In this document: positions 1 through 5,996 of the stretch, piece after piece
Numbering within the stretch: position 1 is the first letter of the stretch
How the letters are laid out: the number at the start of each line of letters is the position of its first letter
Source of the DNA: Leyella stercorea
Lineage (GTDB): Bacteria; Bacteroidota; Bacteroidia; Bacteroidales; Bacteroidaceae
Assembly (NCBI RefSeq): GCF_019052365.1
Contig: NZ_JAHQUY010000093.1
Location: 1-8,233, forward strand
Length of the DNA stretch: 8,233 nucleotides
Direction: 5' to 3'
Program-made: the position numbers and the translations under genes
Notes under the pieces: generated by a model
The model's database searches: none
What the model was told of the DNA's origin: nothing
Seen by the model: only the letters and a program-made list of their open reading frames with translations

Positions 1-20
1 ATGTGCAACTTTTTACTCAT
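1..20 (-). CDS. Possible 5' end of a gene leaving the window
   Basis: On the minus strand an ATG at 20-18 opens a frame reading MSKKLH and then leaves the window. Six codons cannot identify a product. What favours a real start is the lysine-rich beginning, the AT-rich sequence just upstream, and the palindrome (66-80) and 22-bp direct repeats (87-174) that sit where an upstream control region would be. No clear TAnnTTTG promoter box was found between the repeats and this ATG. It could equally be a chance ATG. Confidence 0.25.
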
Positions 21-65
21 ATTTATCAACTTAAATTAATTCCGCCAACGGGTAGCCTTTAATAT

Positions 66-80
66 GTTCTTGCAAAGAAC
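66..80. repeat. Short perfect inverted repeat
   Basis: GTTCTT, a 3-base centre (GCA), then AAGAAC: a 6-bp perfect palindrome with a tight centre. It lies between the 22-bp direct repeats and the possible gene start at 20. The size fits a binding site for a dimeric regulator. There is no T-run beside it, so it is not a convincing terminator. A 6-bp palindrome can occur by chance. Confidence 0.35.
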
Positions 81-86
81 CATGAT

Positions 87-174
87 ATTACCACGCAGCA
101 AAAATCTCATTACCGCATAGCAAGAATACTATTACCGCATATCTAAAGTATTATTACCAGACCGCGGGAATCGA
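87..174. repeat. Four direct repeats with exact 22-bp period
   Basis: The hexamer ATTACC begins at 87, 109, 131 and 153, exactly 22 bp apart each time. The two central copies share ATTACCGCATA. Copies 1 and 2 also share AGCAA after a one-base offset. Outside the core the copies have diverged, so the period is better preserved than the sequence. A 22-bp step is two helical turns and would place the cores on one face of the DNA, as in operators bound cooperatively by a dimeric or tandem-binding regulator. LytTR-type regulators are known to use direct repeats at about this step. Assigning one here is inference, because the core matches that consensus only in part. The array is noncoding and lies downstream of the small membrane-protein operon and upstream of the possible minus-strand gene at the left edge. 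Confidence 0.65.
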
Positions 175-189
175 GCATAGTACATAAAG

Positions 190-294
190 TTAGAGGCTGT
201 TGAGCCACTTCTTGCCAGATTTGGTATAAGACCAAATGACAAGACCGCCGCTAATCACTGCCAATATTACCAAGAATGCTTCTAATGTTCCCAT
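190..294 (-). CDS. 34-residue single-span membrane protein
   Basis: The minus-strand frame starts ATG at 294 and stops TAA at 190, giving 34 residues. Residues 3-20 (TLEAFLVILAVISGGLVI) form one hydrophobic membrane segment, followed by a basic tail (WSYTKSGKKWLNSL). By the positive-inside rule the tail would be cytoplasmic. The ATG is two bases after the TAA of the 82-residue gene, which strongly suggests co-transcription and translational coupling. Continuous hydrophobicity and immediate spacing argue for a real gene. Function is unknown: it could be a partner subunit of the upstream membrane protein, or a small regulatory or stress peptide. The size also resembles hydrophobic type I toxins, but no antisense RNA gene is visible to support that. 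I do not recognise a named family. Confidence 0.6.
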   Translation of the reverse strand: MGTLEAFLVILAVISGGLVIWSYTKSGKKWLNSL

Positions 295-296
295 AA

Positions 297-545
297 TTAT
301 TTGTTTTTTAAAATTCTATACCCAAAGATGGCGAAGCAAACAGAGACGAAAGTGCCGCATCCTACAACCATCCAATTTACTGCCACATACTCGTTTGTGA
401 AAATAGGAACGAATCCGCCTAACACAATCGCAGTGAACACAAGTTTAGACAAGTCGAAGAAGTATTTTGCCAAGGTCTCCTTCACGGTTTTATCCCAACT
501 CCGAGCTTCCTTTTTTTCTTCTTGTTGTCTACTAAAGTTTCCCAT
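297..545 (-). CDS. Small two-span inner-membrane protein (resembles DUF6722)
   Basis: The product has 82 residues from the ATG at 545. The N-terminus is charged and hydrophilic (residues 4-22, rich in Lys, Glu, Arg and Gln). Two membrane segments follow, at about residues 30-48 (LSKLVFTAIVLGGFVPIF) and 54-75 (NWMVVGCGTFVSVCFAIFGYRI), with a basic end (LKNK). The KYFFDLSKLVF stretch before the first span reminds me of the Bacteroidales DUF6722 family of small uncharacterised membrane proteins, recalled rather than searched. A frame extension to 596 exists, but it would start upstream of the promoter boxes at 558-589, so the start at 545 is preferred. The gene leads a two-gene unit with the 34-residue membrane protein. 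Function is unknown. Confidence 0.7.
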   Translation of the reverse strand: MGNFSRQQEEKKEARSWDKTVKETLAKYFFDLSKLVFTAIVLGGFVPIFTNEYVAVNWMVVGCGTFVSVCFAIFGYRILKNK

Positions 546-557
546 ATCTACCTGATA

Positions 558-589
558 CAAATATAAGTTTATACTTGAGATATTGCAAA
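558..589 (-). promoter_or_regulatory. Bacteroidetes sigma-ABfr type promoter
   Basis: On the minus strand the -33 box TTTG (589-586) is followed by a 20-base spacer and the -7 box TATATTTG (565-558), a perfect fit to TTTG-N19-21-TAnnTTTG. Transcription should begin about 5-8 bases further on, near 550-553. The ATG of the 82-residue gene is at 545, so the untranslated leader would be under 10 nt. Confidence 0.75.
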
Positions 590-634
590 TGTACAAAATG
601 TTTCTGATATAACAAGCAAGTTAATTCATTTTTG

Positions 635-667
635 AAATAAAAAAGGTGCAGTTGAGACAACTGCACC
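635..667 (-). terminator. Intrinsic terminator of tRNA-Arg
   Basis: Read on the minus strand, GGTGCAGTTG, loop TCT, CAACTGCACC make a perfect 10-bp stem (667-645), followed by six T (644-639) and further T-rich sequence. It begins a few bases past the tRNA 3' end and also separates that transcript from the small membrane-protein operon downstream. Confidence 0.9.
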
Positions 668-674
668 CCCTGGG

Positions 675-748
675 TGATTCCGGTGGGATTCAAACCCACG
701 ACCTTCAGAACCGGAATCTGACGCTCTATTCAGCTAAGCTACGGAACC
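675..748 (-). tRNA. tRNA-Arg, anticodon CCG
   Basis: The minus strand folds into a full 74-nt cloverleaf. The acceptor GGTTCCG pairs with CGGAATC, with one G-T wobble at the second pair. The D-stem is GCTT/GAGC. The anticodon stem TCAGA/TCTGA holds the loop TTCCGGT, with anticodon CCG at 714-712 reading CGG. The variable loop is AGGTC and the T-stem GTGGG/CCCAC. The discriminator is A. The bases after it are CCCA, so CCA is not encoded in register and must be added after transcription. The D-loop has G18-A19 and the T-loop reads TTTGAAT, so the usual G19-C56 tertiary pair is replaced by A19-U56 (see findings). The gene has its own promoter and terminator. Confidence 0.96.
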
Positions 749-766
749 ATTGCGATTTTGCAGTTG

Positions 767-798
767 CAAATTTACGCAAATTGTTTCAAACCGACGAA
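767..798 (-). promoter_or_regulatory. Promoter of tRNA-Arg
   Basis: On the minus strand TAAATTTG (774-767) matches the -7 consensus TAnnTTTG perfectly. Exactly 20 bases upstream is TTCG (798-795), one mismatch from the -33 TTTG. The -7 box ends 18 bases before the first tRNA base (748), leaving a short leader of about 10 nt to be removed by RNase P. Confidence 0.65.
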
Positions 799-804
799 CG
801 ATTG

Positions 805-823
805 CTGCACAAAAAACGTGCAG
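805..823. repeat. Inverted repeat between divergent promoters
   Basis: CTGCAC, seven bases (AAAAAAC), GTGCAG: a perfect 6-bp inverted repeat in the space between the tRNA promoter (767-798) and the susC promoter (859-888). Its centre is about 80 bp upstream of the predicted susC start of transcription, a plausible activator or repressor position. This is inference from position only. On either strand it lacks a long T-run directly after the stem, so it is probably not a terminator. Confidence 0.35.
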
Positions 824-858
824 AACAAACGTTTTCATAAAAATTTTTAATGATTTTT

Positions 859-888
859 TTTGTGCATAAAGAAATTTTTGTAAATTTG
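859..888 (+). promoter_or_regulatory. Promoter of the susC-susD operon
   Basis: TAAATTTG at 881-888 fits the Bacteroidetes -7 box TAnnTTTG perfectly. A TTTG at 859-862 lies 18 bases upstream, slightly closer than the usual 19-21. The surrounding sequence is very AT-rich. Transcription would start near 893-897, about 200 nt before the susC ATG. No other matching box was seen between here and 1093. Confidence 0.6.
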
Positions 889-894
889 CACCCG

Positions 895-1093
895 AATTAA
901 AAACCAATCGCCTACTTAAACAAATCACTACAGTAAAAACACACAAGGTGAAAAGATAGTGACAATTAGTTTAATTTCGAGTTATAAAATATATACTACA
1001 TAACTATTATTAACAAGAAAAAGGATGTGTCAGCTCACAGCCTAAGGAAACTACGGCAATGCGGACGATGTCCTAAACTTAAAAACCAAATCT
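895..1093 (+). promoter_or_regulatory. Long 5' leader of susC with two tiny reading frames
   Basis: If the promoter call is right, about 200 nt of untranslated leader precede susC. No complete gene fits here. Two very short frames do: ATG at 1025 reading MCQLTA then stop (1025-1045), and ATG at 1059 reading MRTMS then stop (1059-1076). The second has AAGGA about ten bases upstream of its ATG and ends 17 bases before the susC ATG. I do not recognise a known riboswitch fold. Small-RNA control in susCD leaders is known in Bacteroides, so a regulatory role is possible but unproven. Confidence 0.35.
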
Positions 1094-4000
1094 ATGGAAA
1101 AAGTAAAGAGACCTTTACTTCCGCTTATGACAAAGCAGTTAGCGCTTTCGTTGTTGATGGGAGGAGGCATGATGCTTTGCGCAACAAACGCAACAGCAGC
1201 AGACGAACTCGCGCGTTCGGTTTACAATGTAGCTCAAACACCGCAGAACCAGCAGATTACTGGTCGCGTACTTGATGCCGCTGGCGAACCGCTTATTGGC
1301 GTTAGCATTGTAGAAAAAGGCAACAAGTCGAACGGTACAGTTACTGACATTGATGGCAACTTCACTCTCCGCGTTTCAAAACCCACAGTTGTAGTTTCTT
1401 ACGTAGGCTATAAGACTCAGGAAATGTCTGTAGCAGGCAAGAAAGCCCTTGACATTACTCTTCATGAAGACGCTGAGATGCTGAGCGACGTTGTCGTTAT
1501 CGGTTACGGTACAGTGAAGAAGGCCGACTTGGCAGGTTCTGTTGCCATCATGGATAACAAGTCGTTTAAGGACCAGCCGGTAGCACGTGTTGAGGACGCC
1601 CTCAACGGTCGTATGTCGGGTGTGCAGGTGATGTCTTCTGGCGTTCCTGGCGGTTCGATGAAGATTCGTGTGCGTGGTGCAAGCTCTGTAAACAAGAGCA
1701 ACGACCCGTTGTACGTAGTTGACGGCATCGTTCGCGAGACAGGTCTCGAGGGTATCAACCCTGAGGATATCCAGAGCATCCAGGTGCTGAAGGACGCTTC
1801 TTCTACAGCTATCTACGGTGCGCGCGGTGCTAACGGTGTTGTAATGGTTCAGACCAAGATGGGTAAGGCCGGCACAACTCAGGTTACATTTGACGCTTCG
1901 CTCGGTGTTTCTAACGCATACCACGTTCCTGAAGCTATGAACGCTCAGGATTACGCAAAGGCTTTGGTGCAGTACAAGGGTGCTGACGCTAACGCTCTCG
2001 CTGGTTATATCAACGGCACAAACAAGGGTATCGACTGGATGGACCAGCTGCTCCACACCGGTGTTACACAGAACTACAAGGTGGCTATCTCTAAGGGTAC
2101 AACCGGCACACAGACATATTTCTCTGCCAACTATATGGACCAGAAAGGTGTTATTCGCGACACTGAGTCGAAGCGCTACTCTGTTAAGTTCAATATTCAC
2201 AACAAGCTCTTCTCTTGGTTGGAGCTCACAGCCGACGCTAACCTCTCTCGTACAGAGAACAGCGGTTCGGCAGGCTTCGCTCAGAACCAGTCGAACCCGA
2301 TCTGGGTAGGTCTTAACTACTCTCCGACAATGGAGATGATGGATGCTAACGGCAACTACAACAAGGACCCGTACAACAACATCCAGCAGAACCCGTGGGG
2401 CTTGGTTCACGCTAACCAGAGCGACCGCAACCGTACAATGGTTACCGGTCATGTCGACTTGAAGTTCAACATCTGCGACGGCTTGACATTCACCACAACA
2501 AACGGTATCGACTTCAACGACTACAAGTGGTACAGCCTCTCTTCCAAGACCGTTAACGGTACTACAAACATGGGCAACAACAACGCTCAGGTGATGGGTC
2601 TGCAGTCGACCAACAACCTTACATACCAGCACTCTTGGGGCGACCACAACCTTACTGCTACCGGCGTATGGGAGGCAACAAGCCGCGAGACACGCTCTAT
2701 GGGTATCGAGGGTAAGGACCTGGCTCAGGAGTTCGTAGGCTACTGGAACGTGAAGAACGCCGCTACACGCGACGCAAGCAACGGCTACAGCAAGTGGACA
2801 ATGCTCTCTGGCGTAGCTCGCGTTATGTACAACTACGCTGACCGCTACATGCTCACCGGTACACTCCGTGCCGACGGTTCGAGCCGCTTCACAAACAAGA
2901 AGTGGGGCTACTTCCCGTCAGTAGCAGCTGCATGGACTGTTTCTAACGAAAAGTTCTGGGAGCCGATGCGCAACGTTGTTAACAACTTTAAGATCCGCGC
3001 AAGCTATGGTATTATCGGTAACCAGGATATCACTCCGTACTCTACACTCGCAAGCCTCTCTACAACCGGCTTCAACTACGGTACAAAGAACACATACTCT
3101 GGCTACTGGGCTGGCGGTATCGCTACTCCTGACCTGACATGGGAGAAGGTTAAGCAGTTCGACCTCGGCTTCGACTTCGGCTTCTTCAACAACCGCTTGA
3201 GCCTCGGTGTAGACCTCTTCTGGAAGAACACTACAGACGCCCTGCTCCAGCAGAGCACTCCGGGCTACCTCGGTGGTCAGAGCTACTGGACAAACGCAGG
3301 CGAAGTTAGCAACAAGGGTGTTGACGTTAGCCTGACAGCACAGATTCTGCAGAAGAAGGACCTCCAGTGGACATCTACTCTCAACGTTAGCTACCTGAAG
3401 AACGAGGTAACCAAGCTTACAGCTCAGACTCCGCGTCTCTACGGCTACAGCCCGTCACCGGGTACAGTAGAAGCAAGTACCATCATCACCGAGGGTGAGG
3501 CTATCGGTACATTCTACGGCTACAAGTGGGCAGGTCTTGAGAAGGGCGACGACGGCAAGTTCTATGACACATACTACACAGCCGACGGCAAGACAACACG
3601 CACTCCGGACGCCGACAAGGACCGCTTCGTTCTCGGACGCTCTAACCCGGACGTGACATTCGGTTGGAACAACACCATCAACTACAAGAACTGGGAGTTC
3701 AACGCATTCTTCAATGCAGCATTCGGTGCTAAGCGCCTCAACCTCGTGCGCTACGCCATGAACTCAGCAGTAGGTGCTTCGATGTTCGTAACCGATAAGG
3801 ACTACTTCTCAGAGGTTGGCAAGTCAATGCCGTCTCTCGACGCATCAGGCAACAAGACATACGGCAACTCAGACAAGTGGCTCGAGAACGCTAACTACCT
3901 CCGTTGCGAGAACATCAGCGTCGCTTACACTCTGCCGCGCAAGCTGACCAAGTTCGCTGACGTACGTCTGTCTCTCTCTGCACAGAACCTCTTCACCATC

Positions 4001-4132
4001 ACAGGCTACAAGGGTATGGATCCTGCTGGCGCAGCATTCTCTGAGCACAACGTCGACAACAACAACGGTATCGACATGGGTGCTTATCCTAACCCGCGTA
4101 CCTTCACATTCGGTGTACGTCTGAACTTCTAA
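1094..4132 (+). CDS. SusC/RagA family TonB-linked outer-membrane transporter
   Basis: This 1012-residue outer-membrane beta-barrel would import a SusD-captured nutrient with TonB energy. A signal peptide spans about residues 1-36 (hydrophobic LALSLLMGGGMML, cleavage near ATNATA-A). A carboxypeptidase-regulatory-like domain follows at about 55-123 (ITGRVLDAAGEPLIGVSI to GYKTQ). The conserved SDVVVIGYGT at 131-140 precedes the plug (about 145-256), which has NGRMSGVQV, IRVRGASS, PLYVVDGI and ASSTAIYGARGANGV. The rest is barrel, ending FTFGVRLNF with the usual C-terminal Phe. Length is typical. There is no N-terminal STN domain, so direct control through an anti-sigma factor is unlikely. The ATG at 1094 is preferred, though Met12 (1127) would also leave a workable signal peptide. 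There is no Shine-Dalgarno sequence, only an A-rich upstream region. susD follows after 34 bp. Substrate is unknown. Confidence 0.97.
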   Translation: MEKVKRPLLPLMTKQLALSLLMGGGMMLCATNATAADELARSVYNVAQTPQNQQITGRVLDAAGEPLIGVSIVEKGNKSNGTVTDIDGNFTLRVSKPTVVVSYVGYKTQEMSVAGKKALDITLHEDAEMLSDVVVIGYGTVKKADLAGSVAIMDNKSFKDQPVARVEDALNGRMSGVQVMSSGVPGGSMKIRVRGASSVNKSNDPLYVVDGIVRETGLEGINPEDIQSIQVLKDASSTAIYGARGANGVVMVQTKMGKAGTTQVTFDASLGVSNAYHVPEAMNAQDYAKALVQYKGADANALAGYINGTNKGIDWMDQLLHTGVTQNYKVAISKGTTGTQTYFSANYMDQKGVIRDTESKRYSVKFNIHNKLFSWLELTADANLSRTENSGSAGFAQNQSNPIWVGLNYSPTMEMMDANGNYNKDPYNNIQQNPWGLVHANQSDRNRTMVTGHVDLKFNICDGLTFTTTNGIDFNDYKWYSLSSKTVNGTTNMGNNNAQVMGLQSTNNLTYQHSWGDHNLTATGVWEATSRETRSMGIEGKDLAQEFVGYWNVKNAATRDASNGYSKWTMLSGVARVMYNYADRYMLTGTLRADGSSRFTNKKWGYFPSVAAAWTVSNEKFWEPMRNVVNNFKIRASYGIIGNQDITPYSTLASLSTTGFNYGTKNTYSGYWAGGIATPDLTWEKVKQFDLGFDFGFFNNRLSLGVDLFWKNTTDALLQQSTPGYLGGQSYWTNAGEVSNKGVDVSLTAQILQKKDLQWTSTLNVSYLKNEVTKLTAQTPRLYGYSPSPGTVEASTIITEGEAIGTFYGYKWAGLEKGDDGKFYDTYYTADGKTTRTPDADKDRFVLGRSNPDVTFGWNNTINYKNWEFNAFFNAAFGAKRLNLVRYAMNSAVGASMFVTDKDYFSEVGKSMPSLDASGNKTYGNSDKWLENANYLRCENISVAYTLPRKLTKFADVRLSLSAQNLFTITGYKGMDPAGAAFSEHNVDNNNGIDMGAYPNPRTFTFGVRLNF

Positions 4133-4166
4133 AACCATCAATTAACAATCTAAACAACGAAACAAA

Positions 4167-5849
4167 ATGAATAAAAAGATATTACTGGGTTGCCTTTTCG
4201 CTGCTTCGGTGCTGACAACAACAACATCATGTAGCGACTTCCTCGACGAGGACCCGAAGGGACAGATGTCAGAGGCCAACGTATTCAAGAGTCAGGCTGA
4301 CCTTGATGCAAGCATCCATACAATCTACGAGAAGTTGAACCAGACACAGTCGTGGACTAACCCAATGTACCCGCAGTGGCAGGGCGACGACATGACAGCC
4401 AACCCAAGCTCTAACAAGCAGGCTGTTGCAGCTCTTGACGTATTCAGCTCTGACGGCGAAAACAAGGGTGTAACAGACGCATGGAGCCAGCACTTCGCTC
4501 TTATCAAGGCTTGTAACTGGGTAATCGAGAACGCATCAAAGACTCCTACATCTCAGGAGGAAATCAACATCGCTCTCGGCAACGCACACTTCTGGCGTGC
4601 ATACGCTTACTTCTACATGGTACGCATCTTCGGCCCGCTGCCGAGGGTTGTAACTACCGACCCGAGCGCAACAAACGTTGCTCCGTCAAGCGTTGAAGAA
4701 ATCTACAACCTCATTGTAGAGGACCTGAAGAAGGCTGAAGGCTGGTTGCCTACAAGCTACAGCCAGGCTCCGCGCAACCACGACGGCGTAGACGCATGGG
4801 TTACAAAGCAGGCTACTCAGGCTACACTCACTGCTGTATACATGGCAATGGCAGGCTATCCGCTCAACAAGGGCAAGGAGTACTACGCTCTCGCTGCTGC
4901 AAAGGCTAAGGAAGTAATCGACAACAACGGCACATACGGTTTCTACAACGATCCGGTTTGGAACCACGTCTACTCAATGGGCCACAACTACAACAAGGAG
5001 ACCATCCTCGGTATCGACAACAACTGGAACTCTGGTTCTTGGGATCACGACTCTCAGCTTACTTCTTGCGACCGCTTCGAGGGTCTCGGCGATGGTGGCT
5101 GGGGCGATGCATGGGGCGAAATCGCATTCTGGAAGCGCTATCCGGAAGGACCGCGTAAGGATGCTGTGTATGCTCCGAAAATCACATTCCAGGACGGTGC
5201 TACAATCACTAAGGTTTGCAACTGGTGGGATCTTGATGCTGAAGGCAAGCCGGTTGTAGAGGCTTATCACCCGATGTTCGCTATCTACTCAGTAAACTGC
5301 GACGGCGACAACCTCGCTAAGGAGAAGTTCGCTCCGTACAACTATCTCGAGCCTAACTACACCAACATGACTAACGGTCGTCGTCATCGTCTGATTCGTT
5401 ACGCAGAGGTTCTCCTCTGGTACGCAGAGAGCGCAGCTCGTTCTGGTGGCGATTTGGCTAAGGCTAAGGAGTATCTGCGTGAGGTACGCAAGCGCGCCGT
5501 TAACGACGTAGAGAACGTAACTCTCTCAGACGGCACAAAGGTTGCTATCGCTAACATGACTGCAGACCAGCTCGCTGAGGCTTGCTACATCGAGCACGGA
5601 TGGGAGGTTGCAGGTCAGTGGACACAGATGGTTACACGCCGCGCCGACGAGTTCCGTATGAACGAGCTGAAGAAGAACTTCGACTACCGTGTTGCTAACA
5701 AGCCTGTTGTTGTGGCTGTTGAGAACGGTAAGGAGTACACAGCTAAGGAGAGCGTTCCGGTTGTTAAGTCTACATGGGCTGGCGACGAGTCAATCTACTG
5801 TCCTTATCCGACAACTGAGGTTGAGAAGAACCCGAACTTGAAGCGTTAA
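4167..5849 (+). CDS. SusD/RagB family nutrient-binding surface lipoprotein
   Basis: The product has 560 residues. A lipoprotein signal ends in TTTSC, making Cys22 the lipidated residue, followed by SDFLDEDPKG, the usual SusD beginning (CxDFLDxxP). Family landmarks are HFWRAYAYFYMVRIFGPLPRV at about residues 146-166 (TPR-like helical core), RLIRYAEVLLWYAESA in the C-terminal half, and the end YPTTEVEKNPNLKR, equivalent to the common PxPxxExxxNPNL ending. In this family the protein sits on the cell surface as a hinged lid over the SusC barrel and binds oligomeric substrate. Aromatic residues (many Trp and Tyr, for instance in NNWNSGSWDHD) fit glycan stacking, but the ligand cannot be read from sequence. 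It is co-transcribed with the transporter upstream and followed by a terminator. The start is set by the signal peptide. Confidence 0.97.
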   Translation: MNKKILLGCLFAASVLTTTTSCSDFLDEDPKGQMSEANVFKSQADLDASIHTIYEKLNQTQSWTNPMYPQWQGDDMTANPSSNKQAVAALDVFSSDGENKGVTDAWSQHFALIKACNWVIENASKTPTSQEEINIALGNAHFWRAYAYFYMVRIFGPLPRVVTTDPSATNVAPSSVEEIYNLIVEDLKKAEGWLPTSYSQAPRNHDGVDAWVTKQATQATLTAVYMAMAGYPLNKGKEYYALAAAKAKEVIDNNGTYGFYNDPVWNHVYSMGHNYNKETILGIDNNWNSGSWDHDSQLTSCDRFEGLGDGGWGDAWGEIAFWKRYPEGPRKDAVYAPKITFQDGATITKVCNWWDLDAEGKPVVEAYHPMFAIYSVNCDGDNLAKEKFAPYNYLEPNYTNMTNGRRHRLIRYAEVLLWYAESAARSGGDLAKAKEYLREVRKRAVNDVENVTLSDGTKVAIANMTADQLAEACYIEHGWEVAGQWTQMVTRRADEFRMNELKKNFDYRVANKPVVVAVENGKEYTAKESVPVVKSTWAGDESIYCPYPTTEVEKNPNLKR

Positions 5850-5872
5850 TCAACGATTAACAATACTATTTC

Positions 5873-5910
5873 ATCCTCGCAGACGCTAACGCGTTTGCGA
5901 GGATTTTTTA
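5873..5910 (+). terminator. Intrinsic terminator of the susC-susD operon
   Basis: ATCCTCGCAGACGC (5873-5886), loop TAAC, GCGTTTGCGAGGAT (5891-5904) form a 14-bp stem with one G-T wobble, followed directly by a T-run (5904-5909). It starts 23 bases after the susD stop and marks the lipoprotein gene downstream as a separate unit. Confidence 0.93.
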
Positions 5911-5981
5911 TTGTGTGTGTGTCAAAACTACAAAATAAAGCAGGTACACAATAAAAAATGCTGTTCTCCGTTAAGTCTATT

Positions 5982-5987
5982 AAAGGA
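5982..5987 (+). promoter_or_regulatory. Shine-Dalgarno-like site choosing the porE-like start
   Basis: AAAGGA lies nine bases before the ATG at 5997. An in-frame ATG at 5958 exists, but its 13 extra residues (MLFSVKSIKGQIS) would precede the normal lipoprotein signal MKKEIKLYS. The site and the signal peptide together favour 5997. The other two large genes in the window lack such a site. Confidence 0.6.
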
Positions 5988-5996
5988 CAAATATCA

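Noticed and set aside
301..555. 84-codon plus-strand frame opposite the 82-residue membrane gene
   Set aside because: It is antisense to a frame with a perfect promoter, two clean membrane segments and a coupled downstream gene, and it shows no motif or promoter of its own.
646..946. Plus-strand (646-840) and minus-strand (734-946) frames over the tRNA region
   Set aside because: Both overlap the tRNA-Arg gene, its terminator or the divergent promoters. The plus frame partly encodes the tRNA complement.
1027..1275. GTG-started frame overlapping the beginning of susC
   Set aside because: It is in another frame over the susC signal peptide and regulatory domain, with an Arg/Ser/Asn-rich product that shows no protein features.
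1376..2647. 423-codon open frame on the minus strand inside susC
   Set aside because: It lies fully antisense to a well-supported transporter. The product is rich in Val, Leu, Cys, His and Arg with no domain, as expected from the complement of a codon-biased gene.
5911..5923. TG-rich run as a phase-variable promoter repeat
   Set aside because: Only about five TG units are present and no promoter boxes flank it, so slippage-based switching is not supported.
5958..5996. 13-residue N-terminal extension of the porE-like protein
   Set aside because: The lipoprotein signal begins naturally at MKKEIK, and AAAGGA stands nine bases before that ATG.
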